Positions 42,101 to 42,552 of a stretch of DNA of 42,552 nucleotides are shown here, piece by piece. Origin of the DNA: CAYPGJ01 sp964638515 (lineage in GTDB: Bacteria; Planctomycetota; Phycisphaerae; Phycisphaerales; UBA1924); the NCBI GenBank assembly GCA_964638515.1, contig CAZWZL010000026.1, positions 1 to 42,552 on the forward strand, written 5' to 3'. The translations under genes and the position numbers were made by a program. Under the pieces are notes generated by a model that saw nothing but the letters and a program-made list of their open reading frames with translations, was not told the origin of the DNA and searched no databases. Positions within the stretch are counted from its first letter, which is position 1. Each line of letters opens with the position of its first letter.

Positions 42101-42552
42101 TGCGGGTGCGAATACGCATCGTCCGCCAGCGTCACCTTCCCCGTCTTCGAGTCCGCAATGAAGTGCCCCTGCGCCGGGCCCGAAATCCCGTACGCCCAGT
42201 GCAGACCCGTGTTGAACCACTGCGGCGAGTTCGGCGCCGCGATCTGGTGCACCAGCATGTACACCAGCTCGTCGTAGAACGCCTGCGCATCCTCCGCCGT
42301 GTCGAAATACCCGTGCGTCTCCCCCCAGTAGCGCCAGCAGCCCGCCAGCCGGTGAATCACCTGCTTCGCGCTCCGCTCCGGCCCCAGCACGGGCTTGCCC
42401 GACTCATCGCGAAGCACGTCGCCCGACGTGATCGCACGAACCGCGTCCTTCCCCGCGGCAACCTGCGGCACCCCCGCCTTGCGGAAGTACTTCGACACCA
42501 TGATGTCCGTCGCCAACTGCGACCACGTCGCCGGCGTCTCGGCGTCATCCAT
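39112..42552 (-). CDS. nrdJ: Class II (B12-dependent) ribonucleotide reductase NrdJ (5' end outside window)
   Basis: At least 1146 residues; the ATG at the last window bases is probably internal, since NrdJ usually has more N-terminal sequence. Hallmarks: QWFNTGLHWAYGISGPAQGH, ACFIQSVEDDL with the first redox Cys, FKYGSGTGTNFSQLR, NPCSEYMFLDNTACNLASIN (active-site Cys), PTGTIGLLMDCDTTGVEPDF. An acidic linker (EVLLLMDEEDEDGLAEAHEE) precedes the conserved FITMAKEGSTIGGLMDSLGT. The C-terminus is a Cys-rich zinc ribbon (CEVCGE, CYKCLNCGHSMGCS). Makes dNTP precursors using adenosylcobalamin and works with or without oxygen. Confidence 0.95.
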   Translation of the reverse strand: MDDAETPATWSQLATDIMVSKYFRKAGVPQVAAGKDAVRAITSGDVLRDESGKPVLGPERSAKQVIHRLAGCWRYWGETHGYFDTAEDAQAFYDELVYMLVHQIAAPNSPQWFNTGLHWAYGISGPAQGHFIADSKTGKVTLADDAYSHPQPHACFIQSVEDDLVNPGGIMDLWVREARLFKYGSGTGTNFSQLRAEDESLSGGGKSSGLMSWLRIGDRAAGAIKSGGTTRRAAKMVCLDLDHPDIEAFINWKVREELKVAAMVEGLRHLSEHDREAAKHLKLKLDYDFNGEAYHTVSGQNSNNSVRIPDAFFDALDKGETWSLTFRTGGKVSRTIPAADLWRQIGYAAWRCADPGVQFDSTINEWHTCPGSGRINASNPCSEYMFLDNTACNLASINLLKFFDVQGRAFDVVGYEHAIDLWTVVLEISVLMAAFPSKEIAKLSWEFRTLGLGYANLGAMLMQAGVAYDSEEGRAMCATLTAILTGRSYRQSAVMAKELGSFKGYGKNERSMLRVMRNHRRAAHGVSRNPRDVRGGEGYEELRTAPVPIDHAVIRSGRARVSNANALLDHATRAWDEALALGERHGYRNAQTTVIAPTGTIGLLMDCDTTGVEPDFALVKFKKLAGGGYFKIANASLKPALKSLGYTEEQQREILTYVLGTLKLDAVLPAADGTRKASGKTLGELLREKGFTAGELKTIEDSLPGVFEIGFAFNAWALGDEALKRLGLEPEAAKADGSFSLLRMLGLNGAQVETLNEMICGTQTVEGAPHLAAGHLPVFDCANKCGKKGERFIRTEGHIRMMAAAQPFISGAISKTINLPNEATVDDIMSSYRLSWELGLKANALYRDGCKLSQPLSSKSESSKDERGASDAPGGGMADGEVLLLMDEEDEDGLAEAHEEIAVEVVCAAEAVSNGQAGERLQQRPMRRRLPDTRRSITHKFNIAGHEGYLTVGLYDDGQPGELFITMAKEGSTIGGLMDSLGTATSVALQYGVPVESLVNKFTHQRFEPAGMTANRDIPFAKSLVDYIFRWMGIQFVAGYREANTPQRGGGSGEAVLARREEALAEPQRIVIRSRDEDRAPVVSTRSVAAHVGETELRVAVSVSTLSDAMRDMQSDAPACEVCGEITVRNGACYKCLNCGHSMGCS

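Noticed and set aside
1..42552. Mobile elements, CRISPR arrays or phage genes
   Set aside because: No transposase, terminal repeats or regular spacer repeats were seen; the tyrosine recombinase has XerC/D spacing and a core-gene setting.

Overview
The window is high-GC DNA that most resembles a flagellated planctomycete, probably of the class Phycisphaerae. This is an inference from several traits together: a PEP-CTERM-type exported protein, a dockerin-like Ca-loop protein, a class II (B12-dependent) ribonucleotide reductase, the futalosine menaquinone enzyme MqnC, an EF-P without the usual loop lysine, and conserved hypothetical proteins of planctomycete style. No insertion sequence, prophage, CRISPR array, rRNA or complete tRNA was seen. 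Most of the window looks like core chromosome.

Layout. At 1-4850 a minus-strand operon encodes a membrane-anchored TPR protein, a FlgN-like coiled-coil protein, a soluble histidine kinase and a sigma-54-type response regulator cut by the window edge. It resembles the FlrB/FlrC (FleS/FleR) flagellar regulators. At 4938-8119 are three minus-strand genes: a secreted/membrane RDD-domain protein, a LolA-like exported protein and a conserved hypothetical. At 8177-10164 are plus-strand genes for an epimerase-type threonine dehydrogenase, a cyclodeaminase-family protein and a small zinc-ribbon protein. At 10195-17074 are a ferredoxin-NADP-reductase-like protein, an anchored Fn3/dockerin-like protein, a PH-domain membrane protein, hpt, pgi and a PEP-CTERM protein.

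The core of the window is a flagellar cluster read entirely on the minus strand from 32993 to 17165. In transcription order it is a small coupled ORF, flgF, flgG, flgA, flgH, flgI, a flgJ-type rod-binding gene, flgN, flgK, flgL, fliW, csrA and three flagellin genes. It covers the distal rod, the P and L rings, the hook-filament junction, the junction chaperone, the FliW-CsrA post-transcriptional switch and the filament. The third flagellin lies directly behind csrA, as in the Bacillus fliW-csrA-hag order, and its Shine-Dalgarno lies in the loop of a small hairpin that could be a CsrA site. A sigma-28-like -10 box precedes the second flagellin.

Downstream (33149-42552) are a XerC/D recombinase, mqnC, an SDR oxidoreductase, efp, a GNAT acetyltransferase, a small possible exported peptide, frr and nrdJ (5' end outside the window). 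Between frr and nrdJ about 400 bases have no convincing gene but hold many strong hairpins ending in a minus-strand intrinsic terminator. This is the best candidate here for an undescribed structured RNA. A 49-base acceptor/T-arm minihelix resembling part of a tRNA lies just upstream of frr.
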